Below are positions 1-11,949 of a stretch of DNA of 34,198 nucleotides, in pieces; the stretch's first letter is position 1; each line of letters starts with the position of its first letter. Source of the stretch: an uncultured Zoogloea sp. (GTDB lineage Bacteria; Pseudomonadota; Gammaproteobacteria; Burkholderiales; Rhodocyclaceae); assembly GCA_937967645.1 (NCBI GenBank), contig CALBTT010000209.1:1-34198 (forward strand), in the 5' to 3' direction. Below the pieces are notes generated by a model, which worked only from the letters and a program-made list of their open reading frames with translations, made no database searches and was not told where the DNA came from. The position numbers and the translations under genes are program-made.

Positions 1-1496
1 GGGATCTTGCGGAAGTTGCAGTCGGTCATGTACTCGATCTCGTCGTAGTCGTAGAACACGACCCTGCCGTAGCGGGTCACGCCGAAGTTCTTCCACAGCA
101 TGTCGCCCGGGAAGATGTTGGCGATGGCCAGCTCGCCGATGGCCTGGCCGTACTCGCGCACGACCTCGTCGATCTGTTCGTCGCTGGCCTTGGCCAGGTA
201 GAGGTTGAGCGGCGTCATGCGCCGTTCGATGTAGAGATGCTTGATCACCAGTGCGTCGCCATCCTCCTCGAGCACCGACGGGGCGAGCTCCTTGAGCTGC
301 AGGATCAGGTCGGGGTGGAAGCGGCTGCGGGGCAGGGCGACATTGGAGAACTCGAGGGTGTCGGCCATCCGCCCGACCCGGTCCACCTGCCGTACCAGCA
401 GGTATTTACGCTTGACGGTGGCGCGGTCCATGTTCTTCGAGCTGCCGAAGACGTCCTTGATGATCTTGAAGACGTAGGGATAGGACGGCAGGGTGAACAC
501 CAGCATGACCAGGCCGCGGATGCCCGGCGCCTCGATGAACTGGTCGTTGGAGTGGCGCAGGTGGGCGATCAGGTCGCGGAAGAAGATCGTCTTACCCTGC
601 TTGCCCAGGCCGAGCATGGTGTAGAGCTCGGAACGCGGCTTGTTGGGCATGATGCTGCGCAGGAACTGTACGTAGCCGGAAGGTACCTCCATGTCCACCA
701 GGAAGTAGGCGCGGGACAGGGAGAAGAGCAGGGAGATGCGCCAGGTGTCGAGCAGGATGGTGTCGAGGTAGAGCATGCCCGACGCGCCGTGCCGCACGGG
801 GATCACGAAGGGGACCTCCTGGTAGCCGTTGATCGCCTTGCCGATGATGTAGGCGGTCTTGTTGCGGTAGAAGGCCGAGTACAGGACCTGGATCTGGCAG
901 TTCACCTCCATCTTCGGCCAGCCTTCCAGGTGCTTTTCGACGGTGCGCATCACGTAGTCCACGTCCCGCTCGAGGTGTTCGAAGGGGCGCTGCCAGTCGA
1001 AGTCCTCGATGAGCCGGGTGATGGTGGCGCGCAGTCCCTCGTCCTGGGGGTAGTAGCTGGAGTAGGTTGGCGGGAAGGACTCGATGTAGTCGGTCGAGAT
1101 GGCCGGCCGGGCGAAGATGTAGTCGTTGTTGAAGTACTCCCTGTGCAGGATCTTGGTGGTCACCGAGTTGAAGAAAGTCTCCGCCAGCTCCGGTTGCTTG
1201 TGGTTGATGAGCAGGCCGATGAAGTGCAGTTTGACAGCCTGCCAGGTGGAGTCGTCGATCGATTCGGCATCGAATTCGTCATGCAGGCGCTGCACGGCCT
1301 CGTTGACCCGGTCGTCATAGAACTGCACGCGGTCCCTCACCGCCGCAAGCTGCTCCTGCCAGGCGGCGGCTTCATAGCTCTCCTTGGCGTGCCGGGAGGT
1401 TTCCCGGAAGATCCGGTAGTGCTTGTTGAAGCCTTCGATCATGGCCTGGGCGATGGCCAGGGCGACCGGATTCTCGTTGCTGGTGACGTCCATCAT
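1..1496 (-). CDS. aceK: Isocitrate dehydrogenase kinase/phosphatase AceK (3' end cut off by window)
   Basis: Bifunctional cytosolic enzyme that phosphorylates and dephosphorylates NADP-isocitrate dehydrogenase, setting the split between the TCA cycle and the glyoxylate bypass. The first 498 codons are present; the family is about 570-600 residues, so roughly the last 80-100 lie beyond position 1. Near the edge the hallmark IFPGDML..KNFGVTR..VFYDYDEI block is read: D465, N470, D483 and E486 line up with E. coli Asp457, Asn462, Asp475 and Glu478 at a constant offset of 8, so the catalytic centre is intact. The start is one of two adjacent ATGs (1494-1496 or 1491-1493) behind a G-rich GGGGGGAG stretch; the protein begins MMDVTSNENP. 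It is divergent from icd, which encodes its substrate. Identity is near certain; the exact start is ambiguous by one codon. Confidence 0.95.
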   Translation of the reverse strand, partial: MMDVTSNENPVALAIAQAMIEGFNKHYRIFRETSRHAKESYEAAAWQEQLAAVRDRVQFYDDRVNEAVQRLHDEFDAESIDDSTWQAVKLHFIGLLINHKQPELAETFFNSVTTKILHREYFNNDYIFARPAISTDYIESFPPTYSSYYPQDEGLRATITRLIEDFDWQRPFEHLERDVDYVMRTVEKHLEGWPKMEVNCQIQVLYSAFYRNKTAYIIGKAINGYQEVPFVIPVRHGASGMLYLDTILLDTWRISLLFSLSRAYFLVDMEVPSGYVQFLRSIMPNKPRSELYTMLGLGKQGKTIFFRDLIAHLRHSNDQFIEAPGIRGLVMLVFTLPSYPYVFKIIKDVFGSSKNMDRATVKRKYLLVRQVDRVGRMADTLEFSNVALPRSRFHPDLILQLKELAPSVLEEDGDALVIKHLYIERRMTPLNLYLAKASDEQIDEVVREYGQAIGELAIANIFPGDMLWKNFGVTRYGRVVFYDYDEIEYMTDCNFRKI

Positions 1497-1843
1497 CTCC
1501 CCCCGCGTCGCACGGAGCGACTGTTGTCGTGGCTGCTTGCCGGGACGGGGCCAGGGCCTCGTTCTCGCTCGAAAATTCTAGCACCCGCGGTGCCCATGAC
1601 CAGGCCCGAGAGGCCCGAGGGGCGTGGCTTTTCAGCCCATGGGCAGTGGGCGGTGCAGCATTGACCCGGCCTGGAAAACGTCCATAATCCCCCCAGTTTG
1701 CTCCGTGTGGGCAGCGTGGCCGCGGGGCAGGCAGTGAATCGTTCGAGGGGCGCCAGAGCCGCCGGAAGGGCTGTTTCAGACCCCGGTGCAGTGCTTCGAT
1801 CGATCCGTCCGTAAGATACGAAATCCTATGCGAGGGAGCTGCA
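1497..1843. other. Divergent aceK-icd intergenic region (347 bases)
   Basis: Non-coding gap between divergent aceK and icd. It holds a TGC-extended -10 element for aceK and a weaker -10-like TAAGAT at 1812-1817, about 32 bases before the icd ATG. No convincing -35 hexamer is seen at the right spacing for either. The open frames crossing it are G/C-driven extensions without family resemblance. Confidence 0.6.
1575..1583 (-). promoter_or_regulatory. Extended -10 promoter element of aceK
   Basis: On the minus strand the sequence reads TGCTAGAAT, an extended -10 (TGn followed by TAGAAT). Transcription would start near 1568, giving a leader of about 72 bases before the aceK ATG. No clear -35 box, as is usual for extended -10 promoters. 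The same nonamer precedes metG. Confidence 0.5.
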
Positions 1844-3088
1844 ATGACTACTTCTCTGATCAAGGTGCCCGCTGGCGGTCAAAAGATCGTCCCGGGCCAG
1901 GCTGTCCCCGACAATCCCATCATCCCCTACATCGAGGGCGATGGGATCGGTGTGGACATCACCCCGGTGATGATCAAGGTCATCGATGCCGCTGTCGACA
2001 AGGCCTACGGCGGCAAGAAGAAAATCCACTGGATGGAGGTCTACGCGGGGGAGAAGTCCACCCAGCTGTATGGCCCGGATGAGTGGTTCCCGAAGGAGAC
2101 CTTCGATGCCCTGAAGGAGTATTCCATCTCGATCAAGGGGCCGATGACCACGCCGGTGGGGGGCGGGATCCGTTCGCTCAATGTGGCCCTGCGCCAGGAG
2201 CTCGACCTTTACCAGTGCGTCCGTCCGGTGCAGTACTTCCAGGGCGTGCCCTCGCCGCTGAAGCAGCCCGAGCTGGTCAATATGGTGATCTTCCGCGAGA
2301 ACACCGAGGACATCTACGCGGGGGTGGAGTGGGCGGCCCAGTCAGACGGTGCGAAGAAGGTCATCAAGTTCCTCACTGAGGAGATGGGGGTCAAGAAGAT
2401 CCGCTTCCCGGAGACTTCCGGCATCGGCATCAAGCCCGTCTCCATCGAGGGCACCACCCGCCTGGTGCGCGCAGCCATCAAGTACGCCATCGACAACGAC
2501 CGCAAGTCGGTGACCATCGTGCACAAGGGCAACATCATGAAGTTCACCGAGGGCCTGTTCCGGGATACCGGCTACAAGGTTGCCAAGGAGGAGTTCGGTG
2601 CCCAGCCCATCGATGGCGGTCCGTGGTGCAAGTTCCAGAACCCGAAGACCGGGCGCGATATCGTGGTCAAGGACGCCATCGCCGATGCCTTCCTGCAGCA
2701 GATCCTGCTGCGGCCGGCCGAGTATGACGTGATCGCCACCTGCAACCTCAACGGTGACTACATCTCCGATGCCCTGGCGGCCCAGGTCGGCGGGATCGGC
2801 ATTGCGCCGGGCGCCAACATCTCGGATCAGTACGCCTGCTTCGAGGCCACCCACGGTACAGCGCCGAAGTACGCTGGGCTGGACAAGGTGAATCCGGGGT
2901 CCATCATCCTCTCCGCCGAGATGATGCTGCGCCATATGGGCTGGGGCGAGGCGGCGGATCTGGTGATCAAGGCGATGGAAGCGGCCATCGGCGACAAGAT
3001 CGTGACCTACGATTTCGCCCGCCTGATGGACGGTGCCACGGAGGTCTCCTGTTCGGCTTTTGGCGATGCGATGATCGAAAGGATGTAG
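1844..3088 (+). CDS. icd: NADP-dependent isocitrate dehydrogenase, homodimeric (E. coli type)
   Basis: Oxidises isocitrate to 2-oxoglutarate and CO2, making NADPH, in the cytosolic TCA cycle. 414 residues against 416 in E. coli Icd. The substrate/phosphorylation loop RSLNVALRQELDLYQCVR gives S111, N113, R117 and R127. Y158 and K228 (in VHKGNIMKFTEG) match the catalytic Tyr/Lys, and D305/D309 match the metal-binding Asp residues. NADP preference is supported by K342-Y343 and by Y389/R393. S111 corresponds to E. coli Ser113, the residue AceK phosphorylates, and aceK is the divergent neighbour. The start is ATG 1844 behind GAGGGAG at good spacing. The gene ends at a bidirectional terminator shared with the convergent monomeric enzyme. 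Confidence 0.97.
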   Translation: MTTSLIKVPAGGQKIVPGQAVPDNPIIPYIEGDGIGVDITPVMIKVIDAAVDKAYGGKKKIHWMEVYAGEKSTQLYGPDEWFPKETFDALKEYSISIKGPMTTPVGGGIRSLNVALRQELDLYQCVRPVQYFQGVPSPLKQPELVNMVIFRENTEDIYAGVEWAAQSDGAKKVIKFLTEEMGVKKIRFPETSGIGIKPVSIEGTTRLVRAAIKYAIDNDRKSVTIVHKGNIMKFTEGLFRDTGYKVAKEEFGAQPIDGGPWCKFQNPKTGRDIVVKDAIADAFLQQILLRPAEYDVIATCNLNGDYISDALAAQVGGIGIAPGANISDQYACFEATHGTAPKYAGLDKVNPGSIILSAEMMLRHMGWGEAADLVIKAMEAAIGDKIVTYDFARLMDGATEVSCSAFGDAMIERM

Positions 3089-3114
3089 ATCCGCGCCGCC
3101 GGTTTTACAGGCAA

Positions 3115-3148
3115 AAAAATGGCCAGCCCTTCCAGGCTGGCCATTTTT
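3115..3148. terminator. Bidirectional intrinsic terminator between icd and the monomeric IDH gene
   Basis: A perfect stem GGCCAGCC (3121-3128) / GGCTGGCC (3135-3142) with a 6-base loop is extended by an A-rich 5' flank and a TTTTT 3' flank, so both strands end in a U run. It can stop icd and the convergent gene alike. A second palindrome, CGGCTCACCC / GGGTGAGCCG (3160-3180), lies just inside it on the side of the monomeric enzyme. Confidence 0.9.
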
Positions 3149-3194
3149 GTATCCGGCTGCGGCTCACCCGGGGTGAGCCGCGTGCTCAGTCACC

Positions 3195-5432
<2,238 letters not shown>

Positions 5433-5524
5433 GTTTCTTCCCTCGATGATTGTGTGGACGACGAGCCAATGCTGACTCTTTGCCGCCGTGGATGTTCGTG
5501 GACTGCGGAACTGCGGCCCACCGC

Positions 5525-5578
5525 AAAATAACATGTATCCCGCGCCGCCGCATGGAAAGCCGGCGGGCGCGTTACATG
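5525..5578 (-). terminator. Stem-loop after secF, probable terminator of yajC-secD-secF
   Basis: Read on the minus strand just after the secF stop: a stem made of CATGTA/TACATG and a G/C-rich core (CGCGCCCGCCG against CGGCGGCGCG with one bulge), a 10-base loop, then TTATTTTGCGG. The T-rich tail makes it a reasonable, though imperfect, intrinsic terminator. The same T-rich stretch could contribute a -10 for the monomeric IDH gene. Confidence 0.5.
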
Positions 5579-5586
5579 GCTCCTCT

Positions 5587-6519
5587 TCAGACGACTGCTT
5601 CTTCCTTTTCCTTCTTGACCTGCATGAACTGCTCGCGGGAAACACCCAGCCACATCACCAGCGGGCTGGCGACGAGGACAGAGGAGTAGATGCCGAAGCA
5701 GATGCCGATGGTCAGGGCCAGGGAGAAGTAGTAGAGGGTCTCGCCACCGAACAGCAGCATCGACAGGACCATGATCTGGGTGCTGCCGTGGGTGATGATG
5801 GTCCGGCTGATGGTGCTGGTGATGGCGTGGTCGAGAACCTGCGGCGTGGTCAGGCCGCGCTTCCTGCGGAAGGTCTCGCGGACCCGGTCGAAGACCACCA
5901 CCGATTCGTTCACCGAGTAGCCGAGCACGGCCAGGGTGGCAGCCAGCACCGGGAGGGAGAACTCCCACTGGAACAGGGCGAAGAAGCCCAGGATGATGAT
6001 GACGTCGTGCAGGTTGGCGATGATGGCCGACACGGCGAAGCGCCATTCGAAGCGCATCGCCAGGTAGAGCACGATGCCGCCAATCACCAGCAGCAGGGCC
6101 ATGGCACCGTCGGAGGCGAGCTCCTTGCCCACCTGCGGGCCGACGAATTCAACCCGGCGCAACTCGGCCTTGGGACCATCCAGGCTTCGCAGGCTGGCCA
6201 GCACCTTGTCGCTGACCTTGCCGGTCTCCATGCCTTCCCGGTTGGGGAGGCGGATCAGCACGTCGCGGGCGCTGCCGAAGTTCTGGACCTGAGCGTCCTG
6301 GTAGCCTTCCTTGGCCATGGCCTCGCGGATCTTCTCGAGGGCCGGTGGCTCGGCGTAGCTCACTTCCATCAGCGTGCCGCCGGTGAACTCGACCGAGAAG
6401 TGCAGGCCCTTGGTGGCCAGGAAGAACACCGCGAGCACGAAGGTGACCAACGAAATGACGTTGAACACCAGCGCATGCTTCATGAACGGGATGTCTTTGT
6501 GGATGCGGAAAAATTCCAT
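5587..6519 (-). CDS. secF: Protein translocase subunit SecF
   Basis: Inner-membrane partner of SecD, which uses the proton gradient to pull proteins out of the SecYEG channel on the periplasmic side. 310 residues, the usual length. The N-terminus MEFFRIHKDIPFMKHALVFN leads into TM1, followed by the family motif VEFTGGTLMEV, a periplasmic domain (about 60-130) and a five-helix C-terminal block containing VLGYSVNESVVVFDRVRE, the SecF signature. It ends in a charged tail KKEKEEAVV. It lies 31 bases downstream of secD on the same strand. The start ATG has no clear Shine-Dalgarno sequence, so translation may depend on secD. Confidence 0.97.
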   Translation of the reverse strand: MEFFRIHKDIPFMKHALVFNVISLVTFVLAVFFLATKGLHFSVEFTGGTLMEVSYAEPPALEKIREAMAKEGYQDAQVQNFGSARDVLIRLPNREGMETGKVSDKVLASLRSLDGPKAELRRVEFVGPQVGKELASDGAMALLLVIGGIVLYLAMRFEWRFAVSAIIANLHDVIIILGFFALFQWEFSLPVLAATLAVLGYSVNESVVVFDRVRETFRRKRGLTTPQVLDHAITSTISRTIITHGSTQIMVLSMLLFGGETLYYFSLALTIGICFGIYSSVLVASPLVMWLGVSREQFMQVKKEKEEAVV

Positions 6520-6550
6520 GGTGGCGTATCCGTTTCGTGTTCAGGGCGCG

Positions 6551-8410
6551 TCAGAGGCCCGGCTTCCACACCTGGCCGATGGCCAGCTTGTCGAGCTTGC
6601 GCTTCTTGCCATAGATCAGGTTCACCAGGCCGCGGGAGACCAGAATGGCGCTGAACATGGAGGTCAGGATGCCCAGGCAGTGCACCACGGCGAAGCCGCG
6701 CACGGGGCCCGAACCGAAGACCAGCAGTGCGATGCCGGCGATCAGGGTGGTGACGTTGGAGTCCAGGATGGTGTCGAAGGCCCGGTCGTAGCCAGCGTGG
6801 ATGGCCGCCTGCGGGGTGGCGCCGTTGCGCAGCTCCTCCCGGATGCGTTCATTGATCAGCACGTTGGCGTCGATCGCCATGCCCAGGGTCAGCGCAATGG
6901 CGGCGATGCCCGGCAGGGTCAGGGTGGCCTGCAGCAGCGACAGCAGGGCGATCAGCAGGAGCAGGTTGGAGGCCAGGGCCACCACCGAGACAAAGCCGAA
7001 CAGTACATAATAGGCACACATGAAGATCGCAATGGCCACGAAACCCCACAGGGTCGAATGGAAGCCCTTGCTGATGTTCTCTGCACCCAGGCTCGGGCCG
7101 ATGGTGCGTTCCTCGATGATTTCCATCGGGGCGGCGAGGGAGCCGGCGCGCAGCAGCAGCGCGGTGTCGGTGGCCTCTTCGGAGGTCATCTTGCCGGAGA
7201 TCTGCACGCGACCGCCGCCGATCTCGCTGCGGATGACCGGGGCGGTGACGACTTCGCCTTTGCCCTTCTCGATCAGCAGGATGGCCATGCGCTTGTTGAT
7301 GTTCTCGCGGGTCACGTCCTTGAAGATGCGGGCGCCGGCGGAGTCGAGGGTGAGGTGCACCGCCGGCTCGTGGTTCTGGCCGTCGAAGCCGGGCTGGGCG
7401 TCGGTGAGGCGGTCGCCGGTCAGGACGACCTGCTTCTTGACCAGGATCGGGCGGCCATCGCGGTCGTTGTAGATCTCGGTGCCGGCCGGGAGGGCTCCGC
7501 CCACGGCCGCCTCGAGGGCGCCCGGGGTGTCGTCGACCATGCGGATCTCGAGGGTCGCGGTGCGGCCGAGGATGTCCTTGGCCTTGGCCACGTCCTGCAC
7601 GCCCGGCAGCTGGACCACGATGCGGTCCAGGCCTTGCTGCTGGATCACCGGCTCGGCCACGCCGAGTTCGTTGATCCGGTTGTGCAGGGTGGTGATGTTC
7701 TGCTTGAGGGCCGATTCCTGGATGGACTTCTGGGCCAGCGGGGACAGGGTGGCGGTGAGCTTGAAGTCGGCGCCGTCCTGGCCTTCGGTGAGCTGCAGGT
7801 CGTTGTTGGCCGCCATGATCACGGCGCGGGCACGGCTCTGGGCCTCGACCTCACGGAACTTCACGACCACACTCTGTCCGTCACGGCTGATGCCGGCGTG
7901 GCGGACGTTCTTGTCCCGCAGCAGGCTGCGGAGGTCGCCGGCGGTGGCGTCGAGGCGCTTGGTGACAGCGCCCTTCATGTCCACCTGGAGCAGGAAGTGC
8001 ACGCCGCCGCGCAGGTCCAGGCCCAGATACATCGGCAGGGCGTGGATGGAGGTCAGCCACTGGGGGCTCGCCGACAGGAGGTTCAGGGCGACCACGTAGG
8101 AGGGGTCGGCCGGATCAGGGTTGAAGGCCTTCTCGATGGCGTCCTTGGCCTTCAGCTGGGTGTCGGTGTCGTGGAAGCGGGCGCGTACGCTGGTCAGGTC
8201 GGCGAACAGCCCGTCGTGCTGCAGGCCCGCCTTGCCGAGGCTTTCCTCGACGCGCTTCATCACAGCGCTGGAGTCCAGCTTGAGCGTGGCCTTGCCGCTG
8301 GAGACCTGGACGGCGGGTACCTCCCCGTAGAAATTCGGCAGGGTGTAAATCAGGCCCCACAGCAGGACGAGCCCGATGAGGAGGTTTTTCCAGAGGGGAT
8401 AGCGATTCAT
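6551..8410 (-). CDS. secD: Protein translocase subunit SecD
   Basis: Large subunit of the SecDF complex. 619 residues, close to E. coli SecD (615). TM1 is at about 8-26 (LLIGLVLLWGLIYTLPN). The periplasmic P1 region carries LGLDLRGGVHFLLQVD. The C-terminal helices include TLPGIAAIALTLGMAIDANVLINERIREELR, the SecD signature with the conserved charged helix. Order is yajC-secD-secF, as in most proteobacteria. The ATG at 8410 has only a weak ribosome-binding site. A strong hairpin followed by TTTT sits between yajC and this start, so expression may be lowered relative to yajC. Confidence 0.97.
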   Translation of the reverse strand: MNRYPLWKNLLIGLVLLWGLIYTLPNFYGEVPAVQVSSGKATLKLDSSAVMKRVEESLGKAGLQHDGLFADLTSVRARFHDTDTQLKAKDAIEKAFNPDPADPSYVVALNLLSASPQWLTSIHALPMYLGLDLRGGVHFLLQVDMKGAVTKRLDATAGDLRSLLRDKNVRHAGISRDGQSVVVKFREVEAQSRARAVIMAANNDLQLTEGQDGADFKLTATLSPLAQKSIQESALKQNITTLHNRINELGVAEPVIQQQGLDRIVVQLPGVQDVAKAKDILGRTATLEIRMVDDTPGALEAAVGGALPAGTEIYNDRDGRPILVKKQVVLTGDRLTDAQPGFDGQNHEPAVHLTLDSAGARIFKDVTRENINKRMAILLIEKGKGEVVTAPVIRSEIGGGRVQISGKMTSEEATDTALLLRAGSLAAPMEIIEERTIGPSLGAENISKGFHSTLWGFVAIAIFMCAYYVLFGFVSVVALASNLLLLIALLSLLQATLTLPGIAAIALTLGMAIDANVLINERIREELRNGATPQAAIHAGYDRAFDTILDSNVTTLIAGIALLVFGSGPVRGFAVVHCLGILTSMFSAILVSRGLVNLIYGKKRKLDKLAIGQVWKPGL

Positions 8411-8450
8411 GGTCTGGCGGAAAGGAGATGTGACAGGCGCGGCTGCAGTT

Positions 8451-8479
8451 AAAAGGGCCGGGGGCGTCGCCCCCCGGCC
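8451..8479 (-). terminator. Terminator-like hairpin between yajC and secD
   Basis: A 10-bp G/C stem, GGCCGGGGGC (8456-8465) with GCCCCCCGGCC (8469-8479) and one bulged C, closed by a 3-base loop. On the minus strand, the direction of transcription, it is followed directly by TTTT (8454-8451). It looks like a weak intrinsic terminator inside the operon and could attenuate secD-secF relative to yajC. Confidence 0.5.
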
Positions 8480-8488
8480 GGAGCCGGA

Positions 8489-8821
8489 TCAGATCGACTT
8501 CAGGGTGCCCTTGGGCAGCACGGCACCGATGGCCTGCTTCTGGACGACGATCTGGGTGTTGGGAGCAACTTCCACGTGAACATAGGCGTCGGCGATCTGG
8601 ACCACCTTGCCGACGATGCCGCCCTGGGTCAGGACTTCATCGTTCTTCTGCAGACCCTCGAGCAGGGCTTTATGTTCCTTGGCGCGCTTCATCTGCGGGC
8701 GGATCATCAGGAACCACAGCACTGCGAACATGAAGATCATGGGCAGAATGCCGCCGAGGCCGCCGAGCGGGTCTTGGGATGCGGCCGGTGCGGCTTGGGC
8801 AAACGCGTTGGAAATCAGCAC
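8489..8821 (-). CDS. yajC: Preprotein translocase accessory subunit YajC
   Basis: Small single-span membrane protein that associates with SecDF. 110 residues from the GTG at 8821, the usual YajC length; the GTG is preceded by CCGGAG with a 6-base gap. The N-terminus MLISNAFAQAAP matches the family pattern (MSFFISDAVA in E. coli). One membrane helix spans about 32-50 (GILPMIFMFAVLWFLMIRPQMKRAKEHK), followed by the conserved RPQMKRAKEH and the GDEVLTQGGIVGKV-like stretch, here NDEVLTQGGIVGKV. An in-frame TTG at 8845 is possible, but it would lie at the predicted transcription start. First gene of the yajC-secD-secF operon. Confidence 0.93.
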   Translation of the reverse strand: MLISNAFAQAAPAASQDPLGGLGGILPMIFMFAVLWFLMIRPQMKRAKEHKALLEGLQKNDEVLTQGGIVGKVVQIADAYVHVEVAPNTQIVVQKQAIGAVLPKGTLKSI

Positions 8822-8853
8822 ATTAAACTCCGGGTTAAAAAGCAAAGTGGCTG

Positions 8854-8862
8854 ATTATAGCA
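8854..8862 (-). promoter_or_regulatory. Extended -10 promoter of yajC-secD-secF
   Basis: On the minus strand the sequence reads TGCTATAAT, a consensus extended -10. Initiation near 8847-8848 leaves a leader of about 26 bases before the GTG start at 8821 and argues against the upstream TTG at 8845. It shows that the sec genes have their own promoter. Confidence 0.65.
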
Positions 8863-8919
8863 GTAGGCGGGGGAGGGCTTTCGAGCGGCTGTGCAGGAGG
8901 GAAGGGTGAGGGGCGACGC

Positions 8920-8954
8920 AAAAAAAAGCGGCGTCTGTTTTTCAACAGACGCCG
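8920..8954 (-). terminator. Intrinsic terminator of the small gene 9008-9334
   Basis: A perfect 11-bp stem CGGCGTCTGTT (8929-8939) / AACAGACGCCG (8944-8954) with a 4-base loop, followed on the minus strand by eight T residues (8927-8920). A textbook intrinsic terminator that insulates this gene from yajC. Confidence 0.92.
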
Positions 8955-9007
8955 TCGAAATCTCCTTGAAAGGAGAGGAGGGAGAAAAACCCGGTTGCAG
9001 GTCGCCT

Positions 9008-9334
9008 TCAGGCGGCCTTGTTCATCTGGTTGCAGAACCGCTGCCAGTTGGCAGACATGGCCGAGAACATCTGTTCGGCGGCCAGCAGGGGCAGCAGGCC
9101 CATGCGGTGCTGGCTGCGCACGAAGGTCTCGACATGCGGGGCGCAGAGCGTGCTCTGTTCTTCCGCGAGAAGTTCAAGGAAGCGGGCCTCGGCGGCACCC
9201 CAGAACTCGGAGGTGCCCACCCAGCCGGTGTCGGCGGTGGCTTCACGGAGGGCCTTGCGCCAGAGGGCTTCGGCGCGCTCGAGCGGGACGCCGGCCTTGC
9301 GGGCGTGCCACGGCAGTAGTTTAGGTGTCTTCAT
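9008..9334 (-). CDS. Small conserved protein of unknown function (108 aa)
   Basis: 108 residues, soluble, with no signal peptide or membrane helix. It begins MKTPKLLPWHARKAGVPLERAEALW and is predicted mostly helical, with many Ala, Leu, Glu and Trp residues (W9, W26, W38, W45, W97). I recall similar N-termini among betaproteobacterial hypothetical proteins but cannot name a domain. ATG 9334 has CAGGAG at 8-base spacing. It has its own strong terminator and is divergent from uvrD across a 347-base gap holding two TGCATTGC motifs. The helical, small, soluble character and TGC-rich upstream motifs would fit a polyhydroxyalkanoate-granule (phasin-like) protein, but that is a guess from context, not a domain call. 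Confidence 0.8.
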   Translation of the reverse strand: MKTPKLLPWHARKAGVPLERAEALWRKALREATADTGWVGTSEFWGAAEARFLELLAEEQSTLCAPHVETFVRSQHRMGLLPLLAAEQMFSAMSANWQRFCNQMNKAA

Positions 9335-9681
9335 TTGCTGTTACTCCTGTTTTGGGGCATCAAACAAGTGGGACCGTTATGGAATCAGCGGCCCTTGTGG
9401 GCTCTTGTGGTGCATTGCGGCAAGGTTTTTCCCTGCTTTTTTGCACGTATTTGCTGGTTCTTCGGTGCTCTCAGTAAGCTTGTTTGTTGCATTGCACAAT
9501 TTCAGTTTAGGTACTTGCCGTCTTCCCTGCAAGTGTCTTTTGGTTTTGACACATGTAATTCATCACGGGGCCATGGCGTTTCTGCAACACTGCCGGAGTG
9601 CCATGTCCGGTGTTTTCGGTTGCTGGGTTGAGCGGCCGGCGGGGTTTAGAATGTCAGCCCGCTCCGCCAACCGCATGTTCC
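9335..9681. other. Divergent intergenic region before uvrD (347 bases), relatively A/T-rich
   Basis: Visibly richer in T and A than the surrounding genes. It contains two TGCATTGC repeats and a -10-like TAGAAT (9647-9652) about 30 bases before the uvrD ATG. A plus-strand open frame (9335-9631) crosses it but has no ribosome-binding site or recognisable composition. No tRNA or other RNA gene was recognised. Confidence 0.6.
9411..9495. repeat. Two copies of TGCATTGC, 77 bases apart
   Basis: TGCATTGC occurs at 9411-9418 (context GGTGCATTGCGGCAA) and 9488-9495 (context GTTGCATTGCACAA). Both lie upstream of the minus-strand gene at 9334. Such TGC-rich half-palindromes resemble targets of the PHA regulator PhaR, but no PhaR is in this window, so the assignment is only suggestive. 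Confidence 0.4.
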
Positions 9682-11937
<2,256 letters not shown>

Positions 11938-11949
11938 CTACCCCGGAGG

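Noticed and set aside
237..1664. 475-codon plus-strand open frame
   Set aside because: Antisense to aceK. Its product is rich in Val, Asp, Glu, Gly and His, as expected from reading a high-GC gene on the other strand, and matches no family, while the minus strand is clearly AceK.
6374..8452. 692-codon plus-strand open frame
   Set aside because: Antisense to secD, with low-complexity Gln/Gly/Asp/Val composition.
9335..9631. 98-codon plus-strand frame before uvrD
   Set aside because: No ribosome-binding site, unusual Cys/Phe/Leu content, and it covers the regulatory gap; no similarity recognised.
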